A stretch of DNA of 64,000 nucleotides from Nevskiales bacterium (GTDB taxonomy: Bacteria; Pseudomonadota; Gammaproteobacteria; Nevskiales; Nevskiaceae). The first letter of the stretch is position 1. Each line of letters starts with the position of its first letter. The notes under the pieces are model-generated. The model was given only the letters and a program-made list of their open reading frames with translations, was not told the DNA's origin and ran no database searches. Location of the stretch: contig JAQVDP010000010.1 of NCBI GenBank assembly GCA_028698335.1, positions 62,001 to 126,000 on the forward strand, written 5' to 3'. Positions 8,610 through 16,499 of this stretch are shown piece by piece. The position numbers were made by a program, and so were the translations under genes.

Positions 8610-9347
8610 ATGACCCCAACCGACGCCTCCGTCCCGAACGCCGCCGACCCGGCAGCGGCGCGTGCCCCCGATTTGCGGCTGCTGGCGCTGGAAACGCGCG
8701 TCTGGGCCGAGCTGGGCCTGCTGCCGCTGCACGTTCGCCGCCTGACGCGGGAGCTGCCCCGGGGCGACGGCCACGCGGTGATGGTGGTGCCCGGCTTCGG
8801 CGCCGGCGACACCGCCACGCTGCCGCTGCGACGCGTCCTCAAACGCCTCGGCTATGCCGCCTATGGCTGGAACCAGGGGATCAACCTGGGCCTGCGCGGC
8901 CCGATGAAGCAGGCGCTGGCCGGCCGCCTCCGCACGCTCGCCGAGCGCCACGGCGGCCCGGTCAGTCTGATCGGCTGGAGCCTCGGCGGCGTGTTCGCGC
9001 GCGAGATGGCGCGCCACCAGCCGCAGGTCGTCCGCCGGGTGATCACGCTGGGCAGTCCGATCAACGGCCACCCCAACGCCAACAACATGAACGCGCTGTT
9101 CAGGCTGATGAATCCAAAACAGGCCGCAGCACCCGACCTGGAAGGGTTCCGGCGCCGCATCGTCGCGCCGCCGGTCCCGTGCACGGCGGTCTATACGCGC
9201 ACCGACGGCATCGTCGCCTGGCACTGCTGTCTCGAAGACGACGCCGACAACACCGAGAATGTCGAAGTCCGCGGCAGCCACCTCGGCCTGCCGTACAATC
9301 CCGAGGTGCTGCGCGTCATCGCGCAGCGTCTTGCGCGGGATGCCTGA
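8610..9347 (+). CDS. Alpha/beta-hydrolase (lipase/PGAP1-like)
   Basis: A predicted serine hydrolase of 245 residues. The nucleophile elbow is GWSLGG (S124), the oxyanion region is VVPGFGAGD (residues 59-67), and the acid and base are likely the Asp of YTRTDGIVAW and the His of RGSHLGLPYNP near the end, which gives a complete triad. The pattern resembles small lipases or esterases acting on lipid substrates. The start is uncertain: ATG 8610 and ATG 8580 are in frame and neither has a strong ribosome-binding site. It is divergent from the acyl-CoA dehydrogenase, which hints at shared fatty-acid metabolism. Confidence 0.85.
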   Translation: MTPTDASVPNAADPAAARAPDLRLLALETRVWAELGLLPLHVRRLTRELPRGDGHAVMVVPGFGAGDTATLPLRRVLKRLGYAAYGWNQGINLGLRGPMKQALAGRLRTLAERHGGPVSLIGWSLGGVFAREMARHQPQVVRRVITLGSPINGHPNANNMNALFRLMNPKQAAAPDLEGFRRRIVAPPVPCTAVYTRTDGIVAWHCCLEDDADNTENVEVRGSHLGLPYNPEVLRVIAQRLARDA

Positions 9348-9385
9348 CGGCTGATCGCGCCCGCAATCCCCACAACGGGAGTCCG

Positions 9386-9988
9386 ATGATGAAGCGTATC
9401 CGACTCGCCGCGCTGAGCCTGCCACTGCTGCTGCTCAGCACGACACTGACCGCAGCGCCCGCAGCCGAGCGGTGGACGCTCGATCCGCAGGCCTCGACCC
9501 TGAGCTTCGTCTCGATCAAGAACGACAAGGTCGCCGAAGTCCATCACTTCAAGTCGCTCAGCGGCTCGGTCGCCGCCTCCGGCGCCGCCACGCTGCAGAT
9601 CGCGCTGGACTCGGTCGATACCGGCATCACCCTGCGCGACGAACGCATGCAGAAGCTGCTGTTCAAGACCGCCGAGTTCGCCAACGCCCAGGCCGGCCTC
9701 AATGTCGACCTCAAGGCCCTCGAGGCCGTCGAGCCGGGCGCTTCGGTGATCCAGGACGTCGACGTGGCGCTGAGCCTGCACGGCGTCACCGCGAAGATCC
9801 CCGCGCGGCTGCGCATCACCCACCTGACCGCGAAACGCTGGCGGGTCACGACCGCACAGCCGGTGATCGTCAATGCCGGCGACTTCGGGCTCGGCGCCGG
9901 CATCGAGGCGCTGCGCGAAGTCGCCGGGCTCGAGGCGATTGCCGCCGGCGTGCCGGTGACCCTGTCGCTGAGCTTCACCGCGCACTGA
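9386..9988 (+). CDS. YceI-family periplasmic lipocalin-like protein
   Basis: A 200-residue exported protein. The signal peptide (residues 1-26, MMKRIRLAALSLPLLLL...AAPAA) leads into the YceI beta-barrel (WTLDPQASTLSFVSIKNDK, SGSVAASG, SVDTGITLRDERMQK). YceI proteins bind polyprenyl or other hydrophobic ligands in a barrel; the ligand here is unknown. It has a clear ribosome-binding site (CGGGAG) before ATG 9386; ATG 9389 is an alternative. It is followed on the same strand by a DUF2946 gene and a copper chaperone, so it may belong to the same periplasmic stress operon. Confidence 0.9.
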   Translation: MMKRIRLAALSLPLLLLSTTLTAAPAAERWTLDPQASTLSFVSIKNDKVAEVHHFKSLSGSVAASGAATLQIALDSVDTGITLRDERMQKLLFKTAEFANAQAGLNVDLKALEAVEPGASVIQDVDVALSLHGVTAKIPARLRITHLTAKRWRVTTAQPVIVNAGDFGLGAGIEALREVAGLEAIAAGVPVTLSLSFTAH

Positions 9989-10016
9989 TCGCCGGACCCG
10001 CCGCCGGGGTTTGCCC

Positions 10017-10448
10017 ATGATCCGCCTGCGCCGCCGCGCCCGGCGTCGCCCGCGCTGGACCGCCGCCCTGCTGAGCCTGCTGCTGCTCGGTCAGCTGCTG
10101 CTGCCGGGCGTCCACGCTCAGAACTGGGCGCGGGATCGTGGCGACGCCCGCCTCTACGCGTTCTGCGGTGTGCTGACGCCGGCGCTGGCCTCACAGCTGC
10201 GGGCGGTGCTGCCGGCCGAACTCGCGACCCGCGGCAGTCCGACGACCGGCGATCACCCTGCCGGCCAGAACGGCGGTTGCTCGCTGTGCAGCGTCGTCCA
10301 CGGCGGGCACCTCGACGCTGCGCCACCGTCCGTCGCGCTGGCGCTGCCAGCTGGCGCCGCGTTCGTCGCGGTGGACGCATCGATTGCCGTTCCCAGCCTG
10401 CGCCGCCAGCACCGCCCGCAGCCACGCGCTCCGCCGCAGTTCTCCTGA
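10017..10448 (+). CDS. DUF2946-like exported Cys/His protein (copy 1)
   Basis: A 143-residue protein with an Arg-rich N-terminus and a hydrophobic signal/anchor (about residues 15-34, LLSLLLLGQLLLPGVHA). It then carries FCG near residue 50 and a CSLCSVVHGGH cluster near residues 88-98, as in DUF2946 proteins, which are often encoded near copper genes. Metal binding by CxxC plus His is an inference. It is paralogous in layout to the gene at 12187 (AFCG, a LP-containing helix, CxxC-x-H). ATG 10017 is preferred to TTG 10011. It sits 94 bases before the PCu(A)C gene. Confidence 0.75.
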   Translation: MIRLRRRARRRPRWTAALLSLLLLGQLLLPGVHAQNWARDRGDARLYAFCGVLTPALASQLRAVLPAELATRGSPTTGDHPAGQNGGCSLCSVVHGGHLDAAPPSVALALPAGAAFVAVDASIAVPSLRRQHRPQPRAPPQFS

Positions 10449-10542
10449 TCGCGTCCGTCACCCGAGACTGATCGACCGACCGCGCGTATCCGCGCGGGCC
10501 GGTCACCGAGACGCGCCGGATCCCCCGGCGCAGGAGAACACG

Positions 10543-11037
10543 ATGAAATTCCCGAGCAAGATTGCCGCCGCGGCGGCGCTGGCCGCGCTGCTGGCCGCCC
10601 ATACCGCCAGTGCCGGCAGCCCCGGAGCCACCGAAGCCCCCGAGCTCCGGACCGCCTCACCGCTGCGGATCAGCGACGCCTGGGTGCGCGCCACACCGCC
10701 CGGTGCCCAGGTGGCGGCCGGCTACATGACGATCCGCAATACCGGACCGGCGCCGCTGCGCGTGACCGGCGCCCGCAGCGATCGCGCCGGAAAGGTCCAG
10801 ATCCATTCGATGACGATGGCCGACGGCCAGATGCGGATGCGCGAGGTCCCGGACGGTCTTGCGATCGCCCCGGGCGCACAGGTCACGCTGGCGCCGGGCG
10901 GCCTGCACCTGATGCTGATGCAGCTCGACGGACCGATCGCCGACGGCGAGACGGTGGCGATCGACCTGTTGCTCGACGACGGCTCGACGCTGGCGCTGCA
11001 GCTGCCGGCGCGGCGCTCGCCGCCCGCCGCACCATGA
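10543..11037 (+). CDS. Periplasmic copper chaperone PCu(A)C
   Basis: A 164-residue DUF461 protein that binds Cu(I) in the periplasm and delivers it to cytochrome oxidase CuA or to other cuproproteins. After a signal peptide (residues 1-24) the domain reads DAWVRATPPGAQVAAGYMTI. The Cu ligand signature H-x-M ... M ... H-x-M is seen as IHSMTM (H88, M90), QMRM (M97, M99) and GLHLMLM (H122, M124). The ribosome-binding site CAGGAGA precedes ATG 10543. The stop codon overlaps the start of the next small gene in an ATGA. Its DUF2946 and MbnP/MbnH neighbours support a copper role. Confidence 0.93.
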   Translation: MKFPSKIAAAAALAALLAAHTASAGSPGATEAPELRTASPLRISDAWVRATPPGAQVAAGYMTIRNTGPAPLRVTGARSDRAGKVQIHSMTMADGQMRMREVPDGLAIAPGAQVTLAPGGLHLMLMQLDGPIADGETVAIDLLLDDGSTLALQLPARRSPPAAP

Positions 11038-11177
11038 GCCGGCGGACGCTGGCGCGCGGCCTGTACTGGGCGGGCTGGCTGAACCTGACGGCCGCCGCCG
11101 CGCTGATCGCGGCCTGCGCGGTGTTCGGCCCCGGTTGGCCGCTGGCCCTCGACGCGGCGGTGCACGGCCTCGGCTGA
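11034..11177 (+). CDS. Small membrane protein, 47 residues, coupled to the PCu(A)C gene
   Basis: Begins MSRRTLARGLYWAGWLNL and continues with a hydrophobic helix (about residues 10-32), then a short polar end (LDAAVHGLG). It starts in an ATGA overlap with the PCu(A)C stop, so translation is almost certainly coupled. No family was recognised. Two arginines before the single span predict an N-in topology. Its position suggests a helper in copper delivery, or only an anchor; this is inference. It is easily missed because of its length. Confidence 0.6.
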   Translation: MSRRTLARGLYWAGWLNLTAAAALIAACAVFGPGWPLALDAAVHGLG

Positions 11178-11189
11178 GGCCGGCGCTGT

Positions 11190-11219
11190 GGGCACCGCCG
11201 CCGGCGCGGGGCGGTGCCC
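11190..11219. terminator. Hairpin between convergent genes
   Basis: A 10-base-pair perfect stem (GGGCACCGCC 11190-11199 with 11210-11219) and a 10-base loop lie 12 bases after the stop at 11177 and 4 bases from the stop of the opposing gene at 11224. There is no U-tract, so it may block or stabilise 3' ends more than terminate alone. Confidence 0.5.
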
Positions 11220-11223
11220 GCGG

Positions 11224-12099
11224 TCAGCCGCTGACCGCGGACAGGATCTCGCCGGCGCCGGCGGCGCGCATGCGCGCCGCCTCGTCGTCGTTGCGGGCCA
11301 GCAGCGCACCGGCGAAACCCAGCGCGTTGATGCTCAGTCCGTTCCAGTCCTCGCGGCGGCGCGGCACCACCATCATCCAGTCGCGGGTCATCAGCCAGTT
11401 GTAGCCGTCACAGACCGGCGCGTCCGGCGCAATCCCCACTGCGCGCAACAGGCTGCGGTACAGATCGGCGACCGTGGGCGCATCTGGCGCGTCCGGGCAA
11501 CGGGCAACGGCCTGCGTGTATGGCAGATCGGCCCGCCGGATCTGTCCCGGAGCCCCGAGCCCGGCGCGCACGCGGGCCTCGATCGGCAGCTCCGCTTGCC
11601 CGGGCAGCAGACTGCACGGCACCCACTGCAGGTGCTTGTGCGGCTGGCTGGCGCCCGCGCTGCCGCCTCCGTTGTAGAACAGCAGTCCGTCCAGGCGCTG
11701 CAGCAGCGACAGGGCCGCGGCGAAGTCGGCGACCGACAGCGGCGCCGACTGCGGCTCGAACGCGGCGGTGACCAGCAGCAGATGCGGCTCGATCACGTTG
11801 AACTTGTTCAGCAGCAGCACGTGGGCCGGCGCGACGTGCGCGACGTACAGGTCCTGCTCGTACGGCAGGAACGGGTTGGCGGGCTTGCCGCCCGCCGGCG
11901 GTCGCGACGCGGCCGCCTGTTTGCGGCGGAGATTGTCGACCACCCGCAGCGCATACCCGATACCGCCCTCGTCGACACGCTCGAAGCGCGTCGCGATCGG
12001 CTGCAGGGCGCCGATGGCAGCGGCATGTCGGGCGACCCCCTCGACGCGTGCACGCAGCGCGTCACCGTCAGTCGGCAATTCAAATCGTGTGTCGTTCAC
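11224..12099 (-). CDS. ATP adenylyltransferase / Ap4A phosphorylase (Apa2-like)
   Basis: A 291-residue member of the HIT-superfamily Apa1/2 branch, which phosphorolyses diadenosine tetraphosphate to ADP and ATP. Diagnostic segments are NKFNVIEPHLLLVT (residues 98-111) and NGGGSAGASQPHKHLQ (143-158), with H154-K-H156-L-Q158 as the active-site triplet, and a C-terminal NWLMTRDWMMVVPR block. GTG 12099 is chosen because GGAG lies 7 bases upstream and homology begins just after it; the upstream ATG at 12177 has no support. It lies between two copper-related stretches on the opposite strand, with no obvious functional link. Confidence 0.85.
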   Translation of the reverse strand: MNDTRFELPTDGDALRARVEGVARHAAAIGALQPIATRFERVDEGGIGYALRVVDNLRRKQAAASRPPAGGKPANPFLPYEQDLYVAHVAPAHVLLLNKFNVIEPHLLLVTAAFEPQSAPLSVADFAAALSLLQRLDGLLFYNGGGSAGASQPHKHLQWVPCSLLPGQAELPIEARVRAGLGAPGQIRRADLPYTQAVARCPDAPDAPTVADLYRSLLRAVGIAPDAPVCDGYNWLMTRDWMMVVPRRREDWNGLSINALGFAGALLARNDDEAARMRAAGAGEILSAVSG

Positions 12100-12186
12100 C
12101 GTATCGCTCCGCAAAGGTAGGGGATGTTCGCGCGGAAAAACCCAACCCTTCCCCAACCACCGGGCGAGCTGCCACACTTCGCCGTC

Positions 12187-12615
12187 ATGCTAAGACGAGC
12201 CTCCTGTCGGCGGTACTCCGCACTGCTCGGCATCTTCGCGATGCTGGCGCAGTTGCTGTTGCCAGTCGCACAGGCCTCGGGCATGGCGCGCGCTATGGGC
12301 ACCCCGCTGGCGTTCGCATTCTGCGGCAACGGCAGTGGGCATGCCGCAACCCTGTACGCGCAACTGCCTGATGAGGTCCGCGGCGCCCTGCAGCGCAAAC
12401 AGGGGCCTTCGATCACGCTGGGCTGCCCCATGTGCGGCGCCGGTCACGGCGTCCATTTCGCCGGAGTTCCGGCAATCCCGGCGCTCGATCTGAGCGCGTT
12501 ATCGCATGTCGCTCCGGCCCATACCGCGCCGGCTTCAACGGTGCGGACGATCCGGCAAACGCCGCCCGCCCGCGCACCTCCGCTCCCCTTCGCCCCCATC
12601 GCAAACCCGATCTGA
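12187..12615 (+). CDS. DUF2946-like exported Cys/His protein (copy 2)
   Basis: A 142-residue protein with a signal/anchor at about residues 10-30 (YSALLGIFAMLAQLLLPVAQA), FAFCG near residue 40 and a CPMCGAGHGVHF cluster near residues 80-91. Same plan as the gene at 10017, so the two flank the Apa2-like gene as paralogs. Start ATG 12187 is favoured by the signal peptide; an in-frame ATG at 12124 would add a non-signal-like leader. It heads a run that continues with an outer-membrane protein, MbnP and MbnH. Copper binding is inferred from motif and context. Confidence 0.72.
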   Translation: MLRRASCRRYSALLGIFAMLAQLLLPVAQASGMARAMGTPLAFAFCGNGSGHAATLYAQLPDEVRGALQRKQGPSITLGCPMCGAGHGVHFAGVPAIPALDLSALSHVAPAHTAPASTVRTIRQTPPARAPPLPFAPIANPI

Positions 12616-12675
12616 ACGGCGGACCCCTGCGGTCCGCCACATTGCCATGGGCCGCAACCGCGGCCGGGGGAGTTC

Positions 12676-13581
12676 ATGAATATTCACATCAGGCCGCATG
12701 CGGCCGCGGTGGCGTGCGCGCTCGCCGCGCTCGCCGCCAGTCAACCCGTGTGGAGTTGCTCCACATGCAAGTGCGGCGACAACACGATCAATCTGTTCGG
12801 CTCCGAAAAACCCTTCGCGAGCCGGCTGCGGGTCGGCATCGACTATCTGGTCCGTTCGGAAACACAGGGCGACCCGGCGTTGAATGTCCGCCAGACCGAT
12901 GAGGAACGCCTGCTGCTGGGACTGGCCTACAGCCCGACCCGGAATCTCACTCTGGCGGTGCAGGTGCCTTTCGTCAGCAAGACCATCGAGGACAGCAACC
13001 GGGCGACGCAGGATGCGGAAGGCCTCGGTGACATCGACCTGATCGGGCGCTGGACGCTCTACCGTCAGGGCGGCATCTCGGGGCGGCATCTGGTCGGGCT
13101 GCGCTTCGGCGTGCGCCTGCCGACCACCGACGAGGTGACCGATGCCAGCGGCGACGTTCTCGATATCGATGTCCAGCCCGACGCCGGCGCCACCGCACCG
13201 AACGCGGGGGCGTGGTACGGCTACTTCCGCTTCCCGTGGTTCGCGAGCGTCAGCGCCACGTACTTCCACTACGGCGATGGCCACCAGGATTTCTCGCCCG
13301 GCGATGCCGTCACTGCGTCGGCCATCGCTCAGTACGGGCTGACACAGCGGATCGCCGTGCAAGGCGGCGTCGATGCCCGCTACTCGCAGCGCAATCAGTT
13401 CTCAGGTGTCGACGATCCGGATTCCGGCGGGGCCCTGGCGATGGCCTTCGGCGGAATCGCGGTGCGCGCCCTGCAGGAGCTGATCGTCAACGCCGGCGTC
13501 CAGGTGCCACTGCTCGACGATCTCAACGGACACCAGGACGAAGACCCTGCTTGGCGCATCGGCCTCGCCTACGACTTCTAA
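12676..13581 (+). CDS. Outer-membrane beta-barrel protein with N-terminal Cys cluster
   Basis: A 301-residue exported protein. The signal peptide (residues 1-27) is followed directly by CSTCKCGDNTINLFG, a CxxCxC cluster. The rest is alternating beta-strands typical of porin-like transporters (LRVGIDYLV, NLTLAVQVPF, HLVGLRFGVRLP) and ends in the outer-membrane signature IGLAYDF. A strong GGGGGAG ribosome-binding site precedes ATG 12676. It sits 30 bases before mbnP, so an outer-membrane step for the copper-related MbnP/MbnH module is plausible. The transported solute is unknown; the Cys cluster may bind metal. Confidence 0.75.
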   Translation: MNIHIRPHAAAVACALAALAASQPVWSCSTCKCGDNTINLFGSEKPFASRLRVGIDYLVRSETQGDPALNVRQTDEERLLLGLAYSPTRNLTLAVQVPFVSKTIEDSNRATQDAEGLGDIDLIGRWTLYRQGGISGRHLVGLRFGVRLPTTDEVTDASGDVLDIDVQPDAGATAPNAGAWYGYFRFPWFASVSATYFHYGDGHQDFSPGDAVTASAIAQYGLTQRIAVQGGVDARYSQRNQFSGVDDPDSGGALAMAFGGIAVRALQELIVNAGVQVPLLDDLNGHQDEDPAWRIGLAYDF

Positions 13582-13611
13582 ATCCCTTTACGTATTCAAC
13601 GGAGACTTTAC

Positions 13612-15228
13612 ATGTCCCATTTTTCACACTCGGCCGGCACAGTGATCGCCGCCACCACCTGCGCCGCGCTACTCGGCGCCTGTTCCGGCGGTGGCAGCCG
13701 CTCGGCCGGCTTCGAGGCCGACATCAAGGCCATCACCACCGCGGCCCAGGCTGAATCGCCCACTGCCGCCATCGATACGACCAAGACCTTCCGCCGTGCC
13801 GATGGCATGCGCATCGAACTCGAACTCGGCCTGCTCAACCTGGCTCCGGTCGAGCTCGTGCCCTGCACCACGACCGCCAGCGCCATCGGCTCGGTACTCA
13901 GAGCCCTCAATCCGATCGGTGTGGCGGTCGCGCACTCCGATCACATCGGCACCCCGCCGGCCGGCCCGGTCAACGCCGCCGAGGCCAACGGCAACGTCTT
14001 CGACCTGGGCTCGATCGTTGCCGAACCGGGGCGCTACTGTGGCCTCACGGTGGAGCTGACGCCGGAAGCCGCCACCGCTGCCAAGCATGGCGACCTCGAC
14101 ACCGACCTGTCCGGTCACGCGATCAACGTCGCGCCGTGCTACTACCCGAATACGGCCGGGCTCTCCGACGCGGACGCCGCCGCTGCCACCGAGCACCACT
14201 GCGTCCAGACCAGGGCGCTGACCAGCTTCCGCCATTTCACGCTGCCGTTCGCAGAACCGGTGGAACTGGACGACACCCATCGTCACCTGGACCTGACCGT
14301 CGTCAGCCGCTACGAGGAATGGTTCGACGGCATCGACATGGACGCGCTCGAAAGCGATGCAGTCGAACAGGGCAGGCTCATCGACAACATCGTCGCCGCC
14401 ATGCACGTGCTCACCGGCAACGAACAGAACATCGCGTTGGCGTTCGACATCGAGGTCGGTGGTGATCAGGCGATGTGCAACGCGGTCTATCAGGGGATCG
14501 GCACCGGCGCCCAGCAGGACTACGAACTCAGCGACTTCCGCTTCTACGTATCTGACCTGCGCCTGCAGGGCAACGACGGCAGCACCCCGATCTCGCTGGC
14601 CACCCGCGCCAACGGCACGGCCTATCAGGATGCAGCGCACAACGTCGCGCTGCTCGGCCTGGCCCAAGGCTGCGGCGCGCCGGAGGTGATCCGCAATCTG
14701 AGCGTCGCCGGCCGCGCCAAGCAGGGCGACTACGACACCCTCTGCTTCACGCTGGGCGTGCCGTTCGAACTCAATCACCAGGAAGTGGCAACCGCCCAGA
14801 CCCCACTGAATGTGACGGCGATGGCGTGGTCGTGGCTGTCGGGACACAAGTTCCTGCGCGTCGACGGCGTGGGTGATGCCGACGGCGTCCGCCAGAACTT
14901 CTTCCTGCACCTCGGCAGCACCGGCTGCACCAACGGCAGTGCCGCCAACGGGGCTCCGCCGGACGGCCCCTGTGGCTCGCCGAACCTCGCCGAGATCTGC
15001 GTCGACTTCAATGCGATCCGCAACGGCAGCCACATCGTCGCCGATATCGCGCCGGTGCTGGCCGATGTCGACATCGCCAGCAACACGCCGGATACCGCCG
15101 CCGGTTGCATGTCGGGCAACTCCGATCCGGAGTGCGTGCCGATCCTGCCGAAGCTCGGCCTGGACTTCCAGTACGGCGGCAACACGATCCCGCGTCAGGA
15201 CCAGCAGCTGTTCACGGTGCAGCCGTGA
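13612..15228 (+). CDS. mbnP: MbnP-family copper-binding lipoprotein with extra N-terminal domain
   Basis: A 538-residue lipoprotein (lipobox LLGAC, Cys at about residue 24). The C-terminal half, about residues 273-538, has the features of the MbnP family (metallo-mystery pair four-Cys protein): IALAFDIEVGG, YELSDFRFYVSDLRL, several Cys, and AMAWSWLSGHKFLRVDG with W406 and W408. From memory, work on a methanotroph pair found that MbnH oxidises a Trp of MbnP to make a copper site; which Trp applies here is inference. Residues 25-262 form an additional domain (LELGLLNLAPVELVPC, RYEEWFDGIDMDALE) not usual in MbnP, which is normally about half this length. Good ribosome-binding site GGAGA. The stop overlaps the next gene. 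Confidence 0.88.
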   Translation: MSHFSHSAGTVIAATTCAALLGACSGGGSRSAGFEADIKAITTAAQAESPTAAIDTTKTFRRADGMRIELELGLLNLAPVELVPCTTTASAIGSVLRALNPIGVAVAHSDHIGTPPAGPVNAAEANGNVFDLGSIVAEPGRYCGLTVELTPEAATAAKHGDLDTDLSGHAINVAPCYYPNTAGLSDADAAAATEHHCVQTRALTSFRHFTLPFAEPVELDDTHRHLDLTVVSRYEEWFDGIDMDALESDAVEQGRLIDNIVAAMHVLTGNEQNIALAFDIEVGGDQAMCNAVYQGIGTGAQQDYELSDFRFYVSDLRLQGNDGSTPISLATRANGTAYQDAAHNVALLGLAQGCGAPEVIRNLSVAGRAKQGDYDTLCFTLGVPFELNHQEVATAQTPLNVTAMAWSWLSGHKFLRVDGVGDADGVRQNFFLHLGSTGCTNGSAANGAPPDGPCGSPNLAEICVDFNAIRNGSHIVADIAPVLADVDIASNTPDTAAGCMSGNSDPECVPILPKLGLDFQYGGNTIPRQDQQLFTVQP

Positions 15229-16481
15229 CGGCCGCCGGCGCGCAGTCTCTGCGTCGCTGGCTCAGGGCGCCCATCCTTGCGATGGGCGCCTCGCTGGCGC
15301 TCGCGGCTTGCGGCGGCGACGATGGCGATTTGGCACTCCCCGCCGTCACTCCGTCCGGCTATACCTTCGACTTGCCCTCCGGCTTTCCGCTGCCGCGGAT
15401 TCCAGCCGACAACCCGATGAGCACGGCCAAGGTCGATCTGGGCCGCACGCTGTTCTACGACAAGCGCACCTCGGTCAACGAGGGGGGCAGCTGCGCCAGC
15501 TGCCACGAACAGCGACGCGCGTTCACCGACGGCCGCAGCACCGCCATCGGCCCGACCGGCGACGTTCATCCGCGGGCTGCGATGAGCCTGACCAACGTCG
15601 TCTACAACGCCCGGCAGAACTGGTTCAATCCGAACATCGAGGATCTGCGTCAGCAGGCCCTCGGCGTGATGCTCAACGAGAACACGATTGAACTGGGCTG
15701 GGCCGGGCGCGAGCAGATGATGCTCGATCGCCTGCGGGCCGATCCGGCATACGTCGACGCATTCGCCGCCGCGTTCCCGGACGAGACCGATCCGTTCACC
15801 CTCGACAACGTCGCCAAGGCCTACGCGGCGTTCGTCGCGACGCTGATCTCCGGACGATCGGCCTACGATCGCTACTATGATCCGCAGGCACCCGATCCCG
15901 GCGCGATGAACGCCGCGGCCCGGCGCGGCGAAGCACTGTTCTTCTCCGAACGCCTGGAATGCTTCCACTGCCACGGCGGCTTCAACTTCGCACAGTCGGT
16001 GAATCACGCCGGCACGCCGCTCGACGGCATCGAGTATCGAAACAATGGTCTCTACAACATCGCCGGTCCGGCGCCCGGGCTGCCCCTCACGGCCGGCAAC
16101 TATCCGGCTGACAACCAGGGGCTCTACGAATTCACCCAGGTGCCGTCGGACATGGGTCGATTCCGGGCGCCGACCCTGCGCAACATCGCCCTGACCGCGC
16201 CGTACATGCACGATGGCTCGATCCCGACGCTACGACAGGTCCTGACCGAGCACTACGCTCGCGGCGGACGCCTGATCGCCAGCGGCGCGCGCGCGGGAGA
16301 CGGCGCGCAGAATCCGCACAAGGACGCACTGATGGTCGGCTTTTCACTGAACGCACAGGAGGTTGACGACGTTCTGGCATTCCTCGACAGCCTGACTGAC
16401 TGGGCCTTCGTCTGCGACCCACGCTTCAGCGACCCGTCGGGCTCGATCCCGATGCACGAGCGGTGTGCCACGGCGCCCTGA
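15225..16481 (+). CDS. mbnH: MbnH, MauG-like di-heme cytochrome c peroxidase family
   Basis: A 418-residue di-heme protein that pairs with MbnP. Heme sites are CASCH (C90, C93, H94) and CFHCH (C246, C249, H250), followed by the MauG/CcpA-type APTLRNIALTAPYMHDGS region and a late L-x-SL segment. The GTG start at 15225 overlaps the mbnP stop (GTGA), giving MTAAGAQSLRRWLRAP and a lipobox LALAAC near residue 28, so the mature protein is probably a periplasmic lipoprotein like its partner. The frame is also open further upstream, but this start gives the signal. The family forms bis-Fe(IV) states and oxidises protein Trp residues. Confidence 0.92.
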   Translation: MTAAGAQSLRRWLRAPILAMGASLALAACGGDDGDLALPAVTPSGYTFDLPSGFPLPRIPADNPMSTAKVDLGRTLFYDKRTSVNEGGSCASCHEQRRAFTDGRSTAIGPTGDVHPRAAMSLTNVVYNARQNWFNPNIEDLRQQALGVMLNENTIELGWAGREQMMLDRLRADPAYVDAFAAAFPDETDPFTLDNVAKAYAAFVATLISGRSAYDRYYDPQAPDPGAMNAAARRGEALFFSERLECFHCHGGFNFAQSVNHAGTPLDGIEYRNNGLYNIAGPAPGLPLTAGNYPADNQGLYEFTQVPSDMGRFRAPTLRNIALTAPYMHDGSIPTLRQVLTEHYARGGRLIASGARAGDGAQNPHKDALMVGFSLNAQEVDDVLAFLDSLTDWAFVCDPRFSDPSGSIPMHERCATAP

Positions 16482-16490
16482 ACGGGCGCC
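16472..16490. terminator. Short hairpin between mbnH and rsmB-like gene
   Basis: Seven base pairs (GGCGCCC 16472-16478, GGGCGCC 16484-16490) enclose the mbnH stop codon in a 5-base loop. No U-tract on either strand. Probably the 3' boundary for the two convergent genes. Confidence 0.4.
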
Positions 16491-16499
16491 CGGCGTCAC

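Noticed and set aside
12100-16481. A methanobactin biosynthetic operon
   Set aside because: MbnP and MbnH occur, but no precursor peptide, MbnB/MbnC or TonB receptor is visible; these pairs also occur alone in non-methanotrophs.
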